DNA of 64,000 nt from Cellvibrionaceae bacterium (GCA_025800365.1 JAOXRT010000239.1:1-64000), one strand, 5' to 3'. Counted from the stretch's first letter, positions 31,874 through 41,466 are shown. Translations and numbers: made by a program. Notes: generated by a model not told the origin, from the letters alone.

Positions 31874-32593
31874 TTAGAACTTGTAGCCGATCATTACAGA
31901 GTAAACCATTGGGTCAATGTTTACGTCAGTAGTAATCTTAGTGCCAGCTGGTAGGCTTAGCGCATTGTCAGAGTTCTTAACAGTCAAAGTAGCTTCGGTG
32001 TCGATATCAATGTAACGAACAGAGGCGTTCAACAATAGGTTATCACCTAGATCTAGATCGAAACCTACCTGTGCAGCCAAACCCCAAGAGTCATCAAGAT
32101 CAACGTCTAGATCACCGGTAACGGCTTCCAAGTTAGAACCGCCTTCTTCATCAAAGAAGATGGTGTAGTTCAAGCCAAGACCAACATATGGCTTGAAAGC
32201 ACTGTCAGAGTTGAAGTAGTAAACCGCAGATACAGTTGGTGGTAGTTGCTTGGTATCAGCTACAGAACCAATGCCAGCGCCATTCAAGAAAGAACCTTCA
32301 CCAGATGCATCGTGAGAGAATGGAGTTGCCGCTAGAACTTCAACACCCCATGCCTTGTCTAGCATGTAAGTGAAAGTTAAACCCAACTGAGTGTCGTTAT
32401 CTACATCAACACCAGAATCGGCGCCCAAAGAATTGCCACCCGCATAAACCTGAGTGCTATCGCCATCTGGAGCAACAGTAGTTACACCAGCGCGAACAAT
32501 AAAGTCACCCGCTTCATAAGCGTGTGCTTGAGTGCCAACAACACAGGCCGCGATTGCAGCAGCTAAAGTCAATGGTTTTAGGGTAGCTTTCAT
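31874..32593 (-). CDS. ompW: OmpW-family outer-membrane protein
   Basis: 239 residues with a signal peptide ending QAHA. The mature protein is an eight-stranded barrel typical of OmpW: AGDFIVRAGVTTVAPDGDS, LGLTFTYMLDKAWGVEVLAA, PPTVSAVYYFNSDSAFKPYV, GLGLNYTIFF, and a C-terminal aromatic residue (IGYKF). OmpW forms a small hydrophobic channel and is induced by low oxygen, through FNR, in enteric bacteria. Two FNR-like sites lie upstream here. The region has low-complexity Asp-rich loops (TGDLDVDLDDSWG). Confidence 0.94.
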   Translation of the reverse strand: MKATLKPLTLAAAIAACVVGTQAHAYEAGDFIVRAGVTTVAPDGDSTQVYAGGNSLGADSGVDVDNDTQLGLTFTYMLDKAWGVEVLAATPFSHDASGEGSFLNGAGIGSVADTKQLPPTVSAVYYFNSDSAFKPYVGLGLNYTIFFDEEGGSNLEAVTGDLDVDLDDSWGLAAQVGFDLDLGDNLLLNASVRYIDIDTEATLTVKNSDNALSLPAGTKITTDVNIDPMVYSVMIGYKF

Positions 32594-32682
32594 AATTACT
32601 CTCTCTTCCTCGACAAGGGCGCTTTGTTTGTGCGCCCGTTTACTTGTTGAGGCTATTGAACAATATTGAGCTTCCCAAAGAC

Positions 32683-32696
32683 TTGATCCAGATTAA
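32683..32696. promoter_or_regulatory. FNR/Anr-type box upstream of ompW
   Basis: TTGAT-CCAG-ATTAA, nine of ten half-site bases. It lies 90 bases before the ompW start codon, and a TTCAAT -10-like hexamer falls about 29 bases downstream of its centre on the minus strand, suiting a class II FNR promoter. Confidence 0.65.
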
Positions 32697-32726
32697 CAAA
32701 AAACTGCTTTTGACAGTTTTTTGAAA

Positions 32727-32750
32727 AAAAGCCTACTTTTGTAGGCTTTT
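32727..32750 (-). terminator. Rho-independent terminator of msrB
   Basis: Stem AAAAGCCTAC/GTAGGCTTTT with 4-base loop. On the minus strand the stem runs into TTTTTTTC. Confidence 0.85.
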
Positions 32751-32774
32751 AGTTTATCGCTAACTGTAAAAAAC

Positions 32775-32788
32775 TTGTTCTAGATCAA
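32775..32788. promoter_or_regulatory. Second FNR-like site between ompW and msrB
   Basis: TTGTT-CTAG-ATCAA, one base off the consensus, inside the msrB-ompW gap. It may be a secondary Anr site for ompW. Confidence 0.45.
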
Positions 32789-32813
32789 GTCGAGAATTTT
32801 GAAAGTGCTGTCT

Positions 32814-33404
32814 TTATTCAGCTTTTAGGCTGCTGCTTGTTGGCGCCGCAATGGCAGGAGAGCTGTTTTTCACCTCGTCAGGGACAAAGCGTAAGGCCAA
32901 AGAATTAATACAATAACGCTTACCGGTTGGTGCCGGGCCATCATTAAAGACATGCCCAAGGTGCTCACCACATTTGCTGAGAATCTCGGTGCGCTTCATG
33001 CCCCAGCTGTAATCGGTTTTCAGTACGATATTGTCTTTATTGGCTTCCCAAAAGCTTGGCCAGCCGGTGCCAGAATCGTATTTATGTTCAGATCGGAAAA
33101 CCGGAATTTGACATGCCGCACTGACAAAAGTACCTGTTTTACCCTTGCCCATCTCCTCATTGGTGAAGCGTCTTTCAGTATCGGCTTCCCAAAGAATTTT
33201 GTATTGCTCACGCGGTAGGATCTTTTTCCAAACCGATTTAGGCACTTGGCTCAGGTCTTCACCTTTATCAATAAGTTGTTGCAGAGCAGGTGCCTGTTCA
33301 GCGCTTTTAGCGGCCATTGCTGTTTGATCGCCATTAGCCTCATTGCAGGCAATAAGGGCACCCGCCATCAAGGGCAGTAATAAAGCAAAAGATGTGTGTT
33401 TCAT
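32814..33404 (-). CDS. msrB: Peptide-methionine (R)-S-oxide reductase, lipoprotein form
   Basis: 196 residues. The N-terminus is a lipoprotein signal (LLLPLMAGALIACN). The MsrB domain includes TERRFTNEEMGKGKTGTFVS, KYDSGTGWPSFW, LGHVFNDGPAPTGKRYCINS, with the catalytic Cys in RYCINS. It would repair methionine-R-sulfoxide in envelope proteins. The two CxxC zinc pairs of the canonical enzyme are incomplete: only one Cys is found at each place (SAACQIPVF and LSKCGEHLG). It is therefore a zinc-less or altered type. A lipid anchor puts it in the periplasm. Confidence 0.93.
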   Translation of the reverse strand: MKHTSFALLLPLMAGALIACNEANGDQTAMAAKSAEQAPALQQLIDKGEDLSQVPKSVWKKILPREQYKILWEADTERRFTNEEMGKGKTGTFVSAACQIPVFRSEHKYDSGTGWPSFWEANKDNIVLKTDYSWGMKRTEILSKCGEHLGHVFNDGPAPTGKRYCINSLALRFVPDEVKNSSPAIAAPTSSSLKAE

Positions 33405-33502
33405 GGTATAGCCTCCCTATTTCTATAGGCTTAGCCTACCAAAGGGCAAGCGGCGCTGTTTTTCAAAAGCTGGACAATATCTTCACAAATGTATCGCAGG
33501 GC

Positions 33503-34372
33503 TTAAATACCCAAGCGGCGATTTGCCAGTGCAGGCAATGCAGCACGAACCTCTATGAGCTGCTGGCGCTGTAATTCTATGAACAAAGCACCTTCTCCAC
33601 GATCTAGGCTGGCTAAGGGCTCCCCCCAGGGATTGATAGCACAACTGTGCCCCCAGGTAGAACGTCGCTTACTGTGCTCTCCACCCTGTGCGGCGCCAGC
33701 AACAAAACACTGATTTTCTACAGCACGGGCTTTTAGCAATAAATCCCAATGTGCCCGCCCGGTAGCATAGGTAAATGCGGCTGGGACCAACACCAATTCA
33801 CAGCCTTGTTCCGCCAGGCAACGGAAATACTCGGGAAAGCGTAAATCGTAACAAATCGCTAAACCGATTTTGCCCCAAGGGCTATCAAAACACTGCGGCT
33901 TTAACCCGGGTGCAAAGGTATCGGATTCTCGGTATTGGCCTTGGGCATCGTTAACATTGGCATCAAATAAATGCACTTTATCGTAGCGTGCAATCTCTTG
34001 GCCTGCTGAATCGTAAACGAAGCAAGCGGCATAAACCCTCGCTTGCTCAGCACTTAAAGCCGGTGCATTAGAGTATTCGTTAGATGCTGTACATGGAATA
34101 GAGCCACCAACTAAGTAGACACCATAGCGAGCCGCCATCTCAGCTAGAAAGCTGCGTAATGGGCCACTGCTATTTGCCTCCGCCTGCCCCGCCGCCAACT
34201 GATCGCCGCCGCCAAAGATAGCAAACATCTCTGGCAGCACCACAAGCTCTGCACCCTGCTCGGCACAAGCGCGAATTTGTCGCTCAGCCGCAGCCAGGTT
34301 TTGCTCTAGAGATTTGACCGAGACCATTTGTACCAGGCCAAGCTTGAGGCTTTGCCAGTTGCTATTGGGCAT
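33503..34372 (-). CDS. Carbon-nitrogen hydrolase (nitrilase superfamily, Nit/YbeM-like)
   Basis: 289 residues with the Glu-Lys-Cys triad: VVLPEMFAIF, RYDKVHLFDA and LAICYDLRFPEYFR. The branch resembles Nit1/Nit2 and YbeM proteins that hydrolyse deaminated glutathione or omega-amides, a metabolite-repair role in the cytoplasm. It stops just before a short gap and is directly downstream of yhdP, as in Pseudomonas, where the matching gene also follows yhdP. The substrate is not proven by sequence. Confidence 0.9.
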   Translation of the reverse strand: MPNSNWQSLKLGLVQMVSVKSLEQNLAAAERQIRACAEQGAELVVLPEMFAIFGGGDQLAAGQAEANSSGPLRSFLAEMAARYGVYLVGGSIPCTASNEYSNAPALSAEQARVYAACFVYDSAGQEIARYDKVHLFDANVNDAQGQYRESDTFAPGLKPQCFDSPWGKIGLAICYDLRFPEYFRCLAEQGCELVLVPAAFTYATGRAHWDLLLKARAVENQCFVAGAAQGGEHSKRRSTWGHSCAINPWGEPLASLDRGEGALFIELQRQQLIEVRAALPALANRRLGI

Positions 34373-34374
34373 TA

Positions 34375-37300
34375 TTATTTTGGCTCTTCTGTGGCGGGTA
34401 TTTGTTCTTGCGATTGTTTCGGTGTTTCGGCTGCGGCTTCTTGTTGCGACGACTGCTGAGGCTCTTGCTGAGGCTCTTGCTGAGACGATCGCTGAGGCTC
34501 TTGTTGAGGTAATAGCTGAGCTTCAACTTGCGCTTCCTTGTGCTCTACCTCTTCGGCTACCTTCTCACCGGCATCTTTAGCCGCTTTTGAATCAAATAAG
34601 CGTTCAAACTCCATCTTTGGGTCATCCCAGCTACCCGTCATGGAATAACTAACACTGGCCACTTTATCCACTTGATTAGAAAACAGCTTGCTGGCCACAT
34701 AAACACCCACTGCAGCCGGCCAGTTTACTAGCAGGCCGGTAGCAAGTGCGACATTGTTCCCAACCGGCAAGGTAGCCACTAAGCTGGTATCTAGGCTTTC
34801 TTCTTCCCAATCAATTTTGCCGGCAAACTGTAAGCGGCTTGTCGGCCCTTTAACAATGATCGGCTCTTGAATCAGTAACTCTTGCTGCTGGAAATCGATG
34901 TGACCATTCACCGAATCAAACACCATGCCTTCTTTATACAAGTCGGCAAAATCTAGGCGCAAACGGCGCACCCAGGTATCGAAATTCAAAACACTCAATA
35001 AGCGTAATACCGCATTACCACCAGCTCCTGCAGATTGGAAAAAGCGGCCATTTTGAATGCCAAGATCTAAGCTGCCGGCAATAAGGCGTGAATCAAAATC
35101 CATTGGGCTGCCGGGCCAGTTCATGGCCAATCGAAACTCGGCTGATTCGGATTCTAAAATACTGGGCATCTGCCACTGCTGACTTAAGGTATTGATGTCT
35201 TTAAATTGAATTCTGGCCAGCAATTCACTATTGGAAATATAACCACCCGACCAGTTTAAGCTCGCACCAGGGTCTGCAGCCGCCATGGCATCAGCGCCCT
35301 CTACTTGCTCTATGTCACCAGAGACTTTGATATCCCCTAGCTCACCAAAAATACGATCAACGAGTAAGCCACGCTCTTCACCAGCTTGAATTTGAAAACG
35401 CCAGCTGCCTAGCGCCTTGGCACCATAACGTAATTGTTCAATTTGCACTTGGGTGTGAGGGAAGGCGCTGAAATCCCAGTTATTGGAATCATCCGCTATT
35501 AATTGCGGACTCTCTTCTTGAGTCTTTGGGTCTGCCGATTCTTCACTGTCGACAAGTTCAGGCAGATTTAGGTGAGCGATGCGAACATCCAGTGGGCGCT
35601 GACTATCAAAGTATTCGATACTGCCCGCCAACATATCACTCTTTGCGCTAAGCAAAATTCCTTGCTGAGTTTGCCCTGCCTGTAACTCAATATTAGGAAT
35701 GTTAAAACCGGCTAAATTTAGCGTTTTAACTTTGATCTCTAAATCAACAGGAATGGCTTCCTGTTCGGGCAATTGACTGCCGGCTTGGCTTGGCACTCGC
35801 AGCTCTGCATAACGAGCTTGCGCCGCGCGATAATCATCGACAATGCTCAACCAGGGCTTGATATCTAAGGTTTGCAATTCGCCGCTGATCAAGCCTTGTC
35901 CGGCACGGGTATCCGGCAACACTCCATTTAAGCCCAGGGCCAAGCTTTCGCCATCACGGTGTTGACGTATCGATAAAGCCAGCGAGTCGCTATTTGCCGA
36001 GGTGGAATTCTCTTCGTCATCAGCAACACCCTCAGCCAGAGCGTACTGTAAATGAAGTTGCTCTTGCACCTCATTAGTTGCCAGCTCTTCTTTGCCTTGT
36101 ATAGGAATGGTGATATTAGTTTTACGCGCTTGCTCAGCGGCTTTACCATAAGGCGCGGGCAGGTTTATGGCGATACCTTGCAGTGATGTCGCCAGCTCCA
36201 ATTGATTAGGGCCTTGTTGCTCTGCTCGTCTTAAGAAGGTGCTAGGTAAGCTAAGCTTACCTTTTACTGCCGTTTTGCCCTCGGCCATTAGCAAGCCGGG
36301 AATATTCATCCATTGTGCTAGCGGCTCGATTGCGAGCTGACTGTCAAAACTTAAATGGGTACTTTTTGCAGTGCTTTCTAACTTGGCCTCAATGCTTTGT
36401 CCCCATAAGCTGGCCTGCAAATTATTACCGTGCAGTCCGCGTTTTAAATCGTATTTAAGCTTGGCATTGAGTTTTTCAAAATGCAGAGCCAGCTCGGGGA
36501 TATACAACTCGCCATTGCGAAAATTAGCGTTAATATCATATTTAGCGCCGCGGCTTTCACTGAGAGACAAAGGTATTTGTAAATCAACATCGCCCGATAA
36601 AGGGCCATGCAACTCCCAGAATTGGAAGTCCTCAGCTTGGCTGCTCGCAATTGGGCTGTTTAACAAAAAATCGAAACCTTGCTGCGTTTGGCCTTTGAAG
36701 CGGGCCTTCACATTAATACGATCACCGTTCGCCTTGGGATTATCTTCCAGATCCACTTGGATATCACTTAAGGCCAAACCCATGCTTTGGCCAGCAGCCG
36801 CGGTAGCATGTAAAAAACGTCCGTCGACTTCGAGCCGGGTATTCACCTTGCTCAAGCGCGGCCAGCCTTCCATATAATTTAGCGATACATCCTCTAAATC
36901 CAGAGCCAACTGCGTGGTATAGGTTTTATCCAGCGAAGCCTTTAAGCCACCACGATAGATAAAGGCGCCATTGCGCAACTCACCTTCACCTTTTGCATCC
37001 GCTAAAAATTTCTTAAGGGAATCAGCTACAACGTTTGGTAGATACTTAGGGTAGTTACTGACTTTGTCATTGCGCAAGCCAATAAATAAGGTTAGATCGC
37101 TGGGAACAGTATCGGCGAACCAAGGCGTAAACAGTTGCATGGCACCACGAACCTGGGTTTCCCCTTGCTGCATACTGAGCTGGCCACTATTCACGTAGAT
37201 GCTATTTGCATCGCGATCCAGCACCCACTGCACCTGCCCCTTCATGGTTTCGAAGCGCTGAGCATCGTCGTATACCGTGGTGTAATGCATGGAAAAACCA

Positions 37301-38616
37301 TTTTGCGAATCAATGTCCACAAAACCGCGCTTAGCGCTGGTTTCTACGTAGCCATCTACACCGCTTACCGCAGGCGCCCCCTGCCAGGCACCAGCAGATA
37401 TTTGCTCGATGTTCGCCTGCAGCAAGAAATCCTTGGCGATGTCTTTACCCAAACGCAAATAAACATTGTTCAGATGGCCTGCTGGTTTAAGGCTTGCTAA
37501 AACATCTTGCAATTCACCTTCAGGAATCCAATTATGCTTAACCGCTAGGCGATACCAATAACCGATATCAATTCTGGAGCTGCGCAATGCAAGCGGAGTA
37601 GAGTCGCCGAATTCCAAACCAATATTTAAAGGCTCGGGCAATTCAAAATCCGAAAACTTGCCATGCACATTTTGCAAAGAAAGCTGCCATTGACCGGTGC
37701 TATTCATTAGGCCAGAGATATCCATCTTGGCCACTTCAGGTAATGGTGATCGGCCACCATCGGACTGCAAGCTACCGCGCATTTCCATAAAGCTGCCCGG
37801 TAATTTCACGGTCCAAAGCTTGCCGGTAAGCGCGACGTCCTGTAATTGCTCACGCTGTGGAAATTGCTCCCAAGTTGCACTGCTAAACTGTTCGGCAAGC
37901 TCAGATATTTTTACATGGTTTAATTCTAGATAAGAGCTGGCTAAAAATGTCTCTCGGTCTCGTGGGTCACCTTCACCTTCAAAAACAAATTTCATCAGTG
38001 GGCGGCCAGCGCTATTAAGCTGCGCCTTTAAGCGGTGAAAGCTCTGGGTATTCTCCATCACCACTTCAGGCAGCTGCCAGGTGCTGCTTTCACCCTGCAG
38101 GGGGTGGAACTCAACTTTAACGGCCGATAACTCTACTCGTCCACGTAGCAGCAGTAACTCCAGCGGGCTTAAAGTTTCAGCGTCAGGGTCATCTTTTTCG
38201 CTCGGTACCACACCTCGCAAATAGATTTGGCCATCGTTAAATTGCTGAAGCGCCACGGTCACATCATCGACGCGAAAATCTGACCAGGCCAAGCGCCAGT
38301 TAAAAAGAGAACGTAATAAATCAAATTGGGTATAGACCGAATTTACCGCTAACACTTGTTCATTACGCTTATTGCGCAGCGTTAAGCCTTCCACGGTAAT
38401 CTCTGGGCGCATACCTAACCAGCGCCCTTCGATATTGGCAATGCTGACTTGCACGCCTAGCTGCTCACCCAACACATCGGCAATGTCATCGCGATGATCG
38501 TTGATCATGGGCAATAGGAAGCGCCCAGCTTGAACTAATAGAGCCAAGCTGATCACGATTGCCGCACATAAACCCCAAAAGCGGCGGGCGAAACTACGGG
38601 TCCAGGATGTTTTCAA
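34375..38616 (-). CDS. yhdP: YhdP-family AsmA-like envelope protein
   Basis: 1413 residues, usual size for YhdP. One N-terminal membrane helix (FWGLCAAIVISLALLVQAG) is followed by a very long periplasmic beta-rich domain beginning ADVLGEQLGVQVSIANIEGR and ending with AsmA/DUF3971-type FLSVLNFDTWVRRLRLD (as LLSVLNFDTWVRRLRLDFAD). YhdP and its relatives TamB and YdbH move phospholipid between the membranes through a hydrophobic groove. The C-terminus has an unusual Gln/Glu/Ser-rich tail (about 45 residues, repeats of QQEPQ). The start is a TTG just after the rng stop, so the two are in one operon. Confidence 0.92.
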   Translation of the reverse strand: MKTSWTRSFARRFWGLCAAIVISLALLVQAGRFLLPMINDHRDDIADVLGEQLGVQVSIANIEGRWLGMRPEITVEGLTLRNKRNEQVLAVNSVYTQFDLLRSLFNWRLAWSDFRVDDVTVALQQFNDGQIYLRGVVPSEKDDPDAETLSPLELLLLRGRVELSAVKVEFHPLQGESSTWQLPEVVMENTQSFHRLKAQLNSAGRPLMKFVFEGEGDPRDRETFLASSYLELNHVKISELAEQFSSATWEQFPQREQLQDVALTGKLWTVKLPGSFMEMRGSLQSDGGRSPLPEVAKMDISGLMNSTGQWQLSLQNVHGKFSDFELPEPLNIGLEFGDSTPLALRSSRIDIGYWYRLAVKHNWIPEGELQDVLASLKPAGHLNNVYLRLGKDIAKDFLLQANIEQISAGAWQGAPAVSGVDGYVETSAKRGFVDIDSQNGFSMHYTTVYDDAQRFETMKGQVQWVLDRDANSIYVNSGQLSMQQGETQVRGAMQLFTPWFADTVPSDLTLFIGLRNDKVSNYPKYLPNVVADSLKKFLADAKGEGELRNGAFIYRGGLKASLDKTYTTQLALDLEDVSLNYMEGWPRLSKVNTRLEVDGRFLHATAAAGQSMGLALSDIQVDLEDNPKANGDRINVKARFKGQTQQGFDFLLNSPIASSQAEDFQFWELHGPLSGDVDLQIPLSLSESRGAKYDINANFRNGELYIPELALHFEKLNAKLKYDLKRGLHGNNLQASLWGQSIEAKLESTAKSTHLSFDSQLAIEPLAQWMNIPGLLMAEGKTAVKGKLSLPSTFLRRAEQQGPNQLELATSLQGIAINLPAPYGKAAEQARKTNITIPIQGKEELATNEVQEQLHLQYALAEGVADDEENSTSANSDSLALSIRQHRDGESLALGLNGVLPDTRAGQGLISGELQTLDIKPWLSIVDDYRAAQARYAELRVPSQAGSQLPEQEAIPVDLEIKVKTLNLAGFNIPNIELQAGQTQQGILLSAKSDMLAGSIEYFDSQRPLDVRIAHLNLPELVDSEESADPKTQEESPQLIADDSNNWDFSAFPHTQVQIEQLRYGAKALGSWRFQIQAGEERGLLVDRIFGELGDIKVSGDIEQVEGADAMAAADPGASLNWSGGYISNSELLARIQFKDINTLSQQWQMPSILESESAEFRLAMNWPGSPMDFDSRLIAGSLDLGIQNGRFFQSAGAGGNAVLRLLSVLNFDTWVRRLRLDFADLYKEGMVFDSVNGHIDFQQQELLIQEPIIVKGPTSRLQFAGKIDWEEESLDTSLVATLPVGNNVALATGLLVNWPAAVGVYVASKLFSNQVDKVASVSYSMTGSWDDPKMEFERLFDSKAAKDAGEKVAEEVEHKEAQVEAQLLPQQEPQRSSQQEPQQEPQQSSQQEAAAETPKQSQEQIPATEEPK

Positions 38617-38619
38617 GCG

Positions 38620-40098
38620 TTAAACCAAAATAATATCGTACTGTTCCTGGTGGTAAATGGCCTCTACCTTGAACTTAATCGTTCGGCCAATAAATTCTTC
38701 CAGGTCCGCTACATTGGACGACTCTTCATCGAGAAGTCGATCAATCACCAGCTGCGAAGCCAATACCACGATCTCTTCGGTATTGTAGGCTCGAACCTCG
38801 CGCAAGATTTCACGGAAAATTTCATAGCAGACCGTTTCTGGTGATTTTAAGGTGCCACGCCCCTCGCAAACTGGGCAAGGCACACATAAGCTTTGACCGA
38901 GAGATTCACGGGTGCGCTTACGAGTCATTTCCACAAGACCAAGCTCAGACACGCCGGTTAAGCTGGTTTTGGTGTTATCACGCTCCAACATTTTTTCTAG
39001 GGTACGCAAAACTTGGCGCTGATGCTCCGAATCGTGCATATCAATAAAGTCGATAATGATGATGCCGCCAAGATTCCGTAGCCGCAGCTGACGAGCAATT
39101 GCTGTTGCCGCTTCAAGATTGGTTTTAAAGATGGTTTCTTCTAAATTGCGATGACCAACAAAAGCTCCGGTGTTCACATCGATAGTCACCATGGCTTCGG
39201 TCTGCTCGATGATTAAGTAGCCACCAGACTTTAATGGAACCTTTTCACCCAGCGCACGCTGAATCTCTTCTTCAACGCTATAAAGATCGAACAGTGGACG
39301 TTCGCCGGGATAGTGTTCGATTTTTTCAAAGATCTCGGGCGCATAGTCTTCGGCAAATTCTCGCATCTTGCCGTAAACTTCACGAGAATCAATTCTTAGC
39401 TTTTCCAGATCAGGTTTAACCAAGTCTCGTAAGGTGCGCATAAACAGCGGTAAATCTTCATGTACAACCGCTGGTGCTTTTTGCTCTTTAATTTTTTTGC
39501 TTAGATCTTTCCAGAGGCGATAGAGGAAAATAATATCGGCGGCAATTTCTTCTTTGTTCACACCCTCTGCAACGGTACGAACAATAAAGCCACCCTCTTC
39601 TTCCTTGCGAATATCGGCATCAACTTCCTGCACTAAGTTCTTAAGTCGATCACGCTCTACATCGTCTTCAATTCGTGTGGATATTCCGGTGTGACGGGTG
39701 AATGGCATATAAACCAAGAAGCGAGCCGATACCGAAAGGTGAGTTGTTAAGCGCGCACCTTTGCTGCTAATGGGATCTTTGGTCACTTGCACGATGAGCT
39801 CTTGGCCTTCTCGCACTAGCGAGCGAATATCGGCCACTTCAGCACCGCGCTCTTCCATTCCATCTTCATCTAATGGCGCAATATCGGCCGCGTGGATAAA
39901 GCCCGCACGCTCTAAACCAATTTCTACAAAGGCGGCCTGCATGCCAGGTAACACGCGCACGACCTTGCCCTTATAAATATTGCCGACATAACCTTTTGCC
40001 TGTGTACGCTCAATATGCACTTCTTGCACAAAGCCGTTTTCTACCAAGGCCACCCGGGTTTCTGTCGGTGATACATTGACCAGTAATTCTTCGCTCAC
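38620..40098 (-). CDS. rng: Ribonuclease G
   Basis: 492 residues of the RNase E/G family: an S1-like domain near the N-terminus (GYVGNIYKGKVVRVLPGMQAA), the catalytic DNase I-like region with IIIDFIDMHDSEHQ (metal-binding Asp residues) and the zinc-link cysteines CPVCEGRG. It processes the 5' end of 16S rRNA and degrades some mRNAs. The gene order maf-rng-yhdP is the standard one. There is no C-terminal degradosome scaffold, so it is RNase G rather than E. Confidence 0.96.
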   Translation of the reverse strand: MSEELLVNVSPTETRVALVENGFVQEVHIERTQAKGYVGNIYKGKVVRVLPGMQAAFVEIGLERAGFIHAADIAPLDEDGMEERGAEVADIRSLVREGQELIVQVTKDPISSKGARLTTHLSVSARFLVYMPFTRHTGISTRIEDDVERDRLKNLVQEVDADIRKEEEGGFIVRTVAEGVNKEEIAADIIFLYRLWKDLSKKIKEQKAPAVVHEDLPLFMRTLRDLVKPDLEKLRIDSREVYGKMREFAEDYAPEIFEKIEHYPGERPLFDLYSVEEEIQRALGEKVPLKSGGYLIIEQTEAMVTIDVNTGAFVGHRNLEETIFKTNLEAATAIARQLRLRNLGGIIIIDFIDMHDSEHQRQVLRTLEKMLERDNTKTSLTGVSELGLVEMTRKRTRESLGQSLCVPCPVCEGRGTLKSPETVCYEIFREILREVRAYNTEEIVVLASQLVIDRLLDEESSNVADLEEFIGRTIKFKVEAIYHQEQYDIILV

Positions 40099-40201
40099 AG
40101 CGCTTCCTTATACTTTAAATTCTGGGGTAATTTTTAATAATTGCAGTTAAGGCTACCCGGGCCCTCTTGTTGATTCTGCTTACTTTATTACAGCCTTAGC
40201 T

Positions 40202-40807
40202 TTACTCACCTGCGGCCTGCCAGATCTGCACGCCCGCTTGCTGTAATAAATCGGAGGTTTCGCTCAGCGGTAAACCCACCACATTGCTATAACTGCCTTG
40301 AATACTTTCTACAAAGACTGCCCCTAGGCCCTGTATGGCATAGCTACCAGCTTTATCTTGGGGCTCTCCACTTTCCCAGTAGCGTAAGATTTCAGCCTCG
40401 CTTAATTGGCGAAAGCTCACTTGGGTTTTGACCTCAACATAGTCACATTTATCCCCCCAGAGCACGCAAACACCGGTAACTACTGTGTGACTGCGTCCAG
40501 ACATGCGCTTTAGCATGGCTAAGGAATCCGCACGATCTTTCGGTTTGACCAATATTTCGCCATCCAGGTCGCCAATCGTATCGGCGGCTAAAATCACGCT
40601 GCTGGCATTTTCCTCTCGGTCGAGTCCAGCCTGCACCGCTTGTGCTTTGGCAATGGCCATGCGCCGTAGGTAATCTAAGCTTGCCTCTTCTGCCAAGGGG
40701 GTTTCATCAATATCGGCACTTTGACGACGAAATGGCACACCAATTTGCTGCAGTAACTCTGCTCGCCTGGGCGATTGAGATGCCAAAATGAGAGAATTCC
40801 CAGCCAT
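40202..40807 (-). CDS. maf: Maf-like nucleoside triphosphate pyrophosphatase
   Basis: 201 residues with the Maf signature ASQSPRRAELLQQIG, the acidic LAADTIG and the DKAGSYAIQG motif. Members hydrolyse modified or canonical NTPs (dTTP, UTP, or methylated bases) to the monophosphate. Adjacent to rng with about 100 bp between. Note that the conserved ADT is followed by IGDLDG rather than VV; substrate choice among Maf subfamilies is not assigned. Confidence 0.92.
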   Translation of the reverse strand: MAGNSLILASQSPRRAELLQQIGVPFRRQSADIDETPLAEEASLDYLRRMAIAKAQAVQAGLDREENASSVILAADTIGDLDGEILVKPKDRADSLAMLKRMSGRSHTVVTGVCVLWGDKCDYVEVKTQVSFRQLSEAEILRYWESGEPQDKAGSYAIQGLGAVFVESIQGSYSNVVGLPLSETSDLLQQAGVQIWQAAGE

Positions 40808-41030
40808 TATGTTTAGGCCCTTAAAATGCCGCTAAATAGAGCTGAAGTATAACAGCCAGGGGGCTAAAACGCTTAGCCTTAACAATTCTGAAAACTCTTT
40901 ATTTATTAGGGAGGTACCTTGAAAACTGACACCTACCCTGAGAACAAAACCACTGCTGGGATTAACTTGTGCTTGGAATATATAAGACGTTTTGATCTGC
41001 CACGTTTTTGCTGCCTGTAACCAGGCCGGC

Positions 41031-41139
41031 CTTAGTCTCTACAGAGGCTGCCCTGCAACTCGCTCAAGCCATCCAGGGCGCTCGGGTCGCGACGTCCGTG
41101 TCGCTTTACGGTTGCTGGTCAGCCTCTGTAGAAACTAAG
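41031..41139. repeat. Long hairpin in the maf-mreD gap
   Basis: Arms CTTAGTCTCTACAGAGGCT (41031-41049) and AGCCTCTGTAGAAACTAAG (41121-41139) match with one mismatch, enclosing about 70 bases of GC-rich sequence. It could be a folded RNA, a MITE-like sequence or a REP-type element. Confidence 0.7.
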
Positions 41140-41225
41140 ACCTACAATGTGCAACTAACTGACACTCAATTCAAAAAGACGCCGATTAATGCGTTGGCTG
41201 AAAATGACTCTAATACCACGTTGTA

Positions 41226-41466
41226 GATTTTAGCCCTTGCTATGACTGGCCAGGAACCGTGGAGCAGCATGACAAATCTCTCTGGAAGAGATTTGGGCTT
41301 GGCCGAAGGCTGAGCGCCCGGACGGCGCGAATCCACGCTGCGAAGTCGAGCGCCCTTGACCAAATCCCCTGGAGGGATTTTGGGCTTGGCCGCAGGGCGA
41401 GCACCCGGATGGTGCGAACCCATGGTTTAAGCGTGTTCCAGGACAGTCATAGCAAGGGCGGAAATC
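41226..41466. repeat. Inverted-repeat element with two internal direct repeats
   Basis: Outer arms GCCCTTGCTATGACTG (41233-41248) and its exact complement (41444-41459) are extended outward (GATTT/AAATC) and inward (GGAAC/GTTCC). Inside are two direct repeats of about 63 bp starting near 41274 and 41360. Each has a small hairpin (AAATCTC-TCTGGA-GAGATTT in the first), then GGGCTTGGCCG and a GAGC(G/A)CCCGGA palindromic part. No coding sequence is present. Confidence 0.8.
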
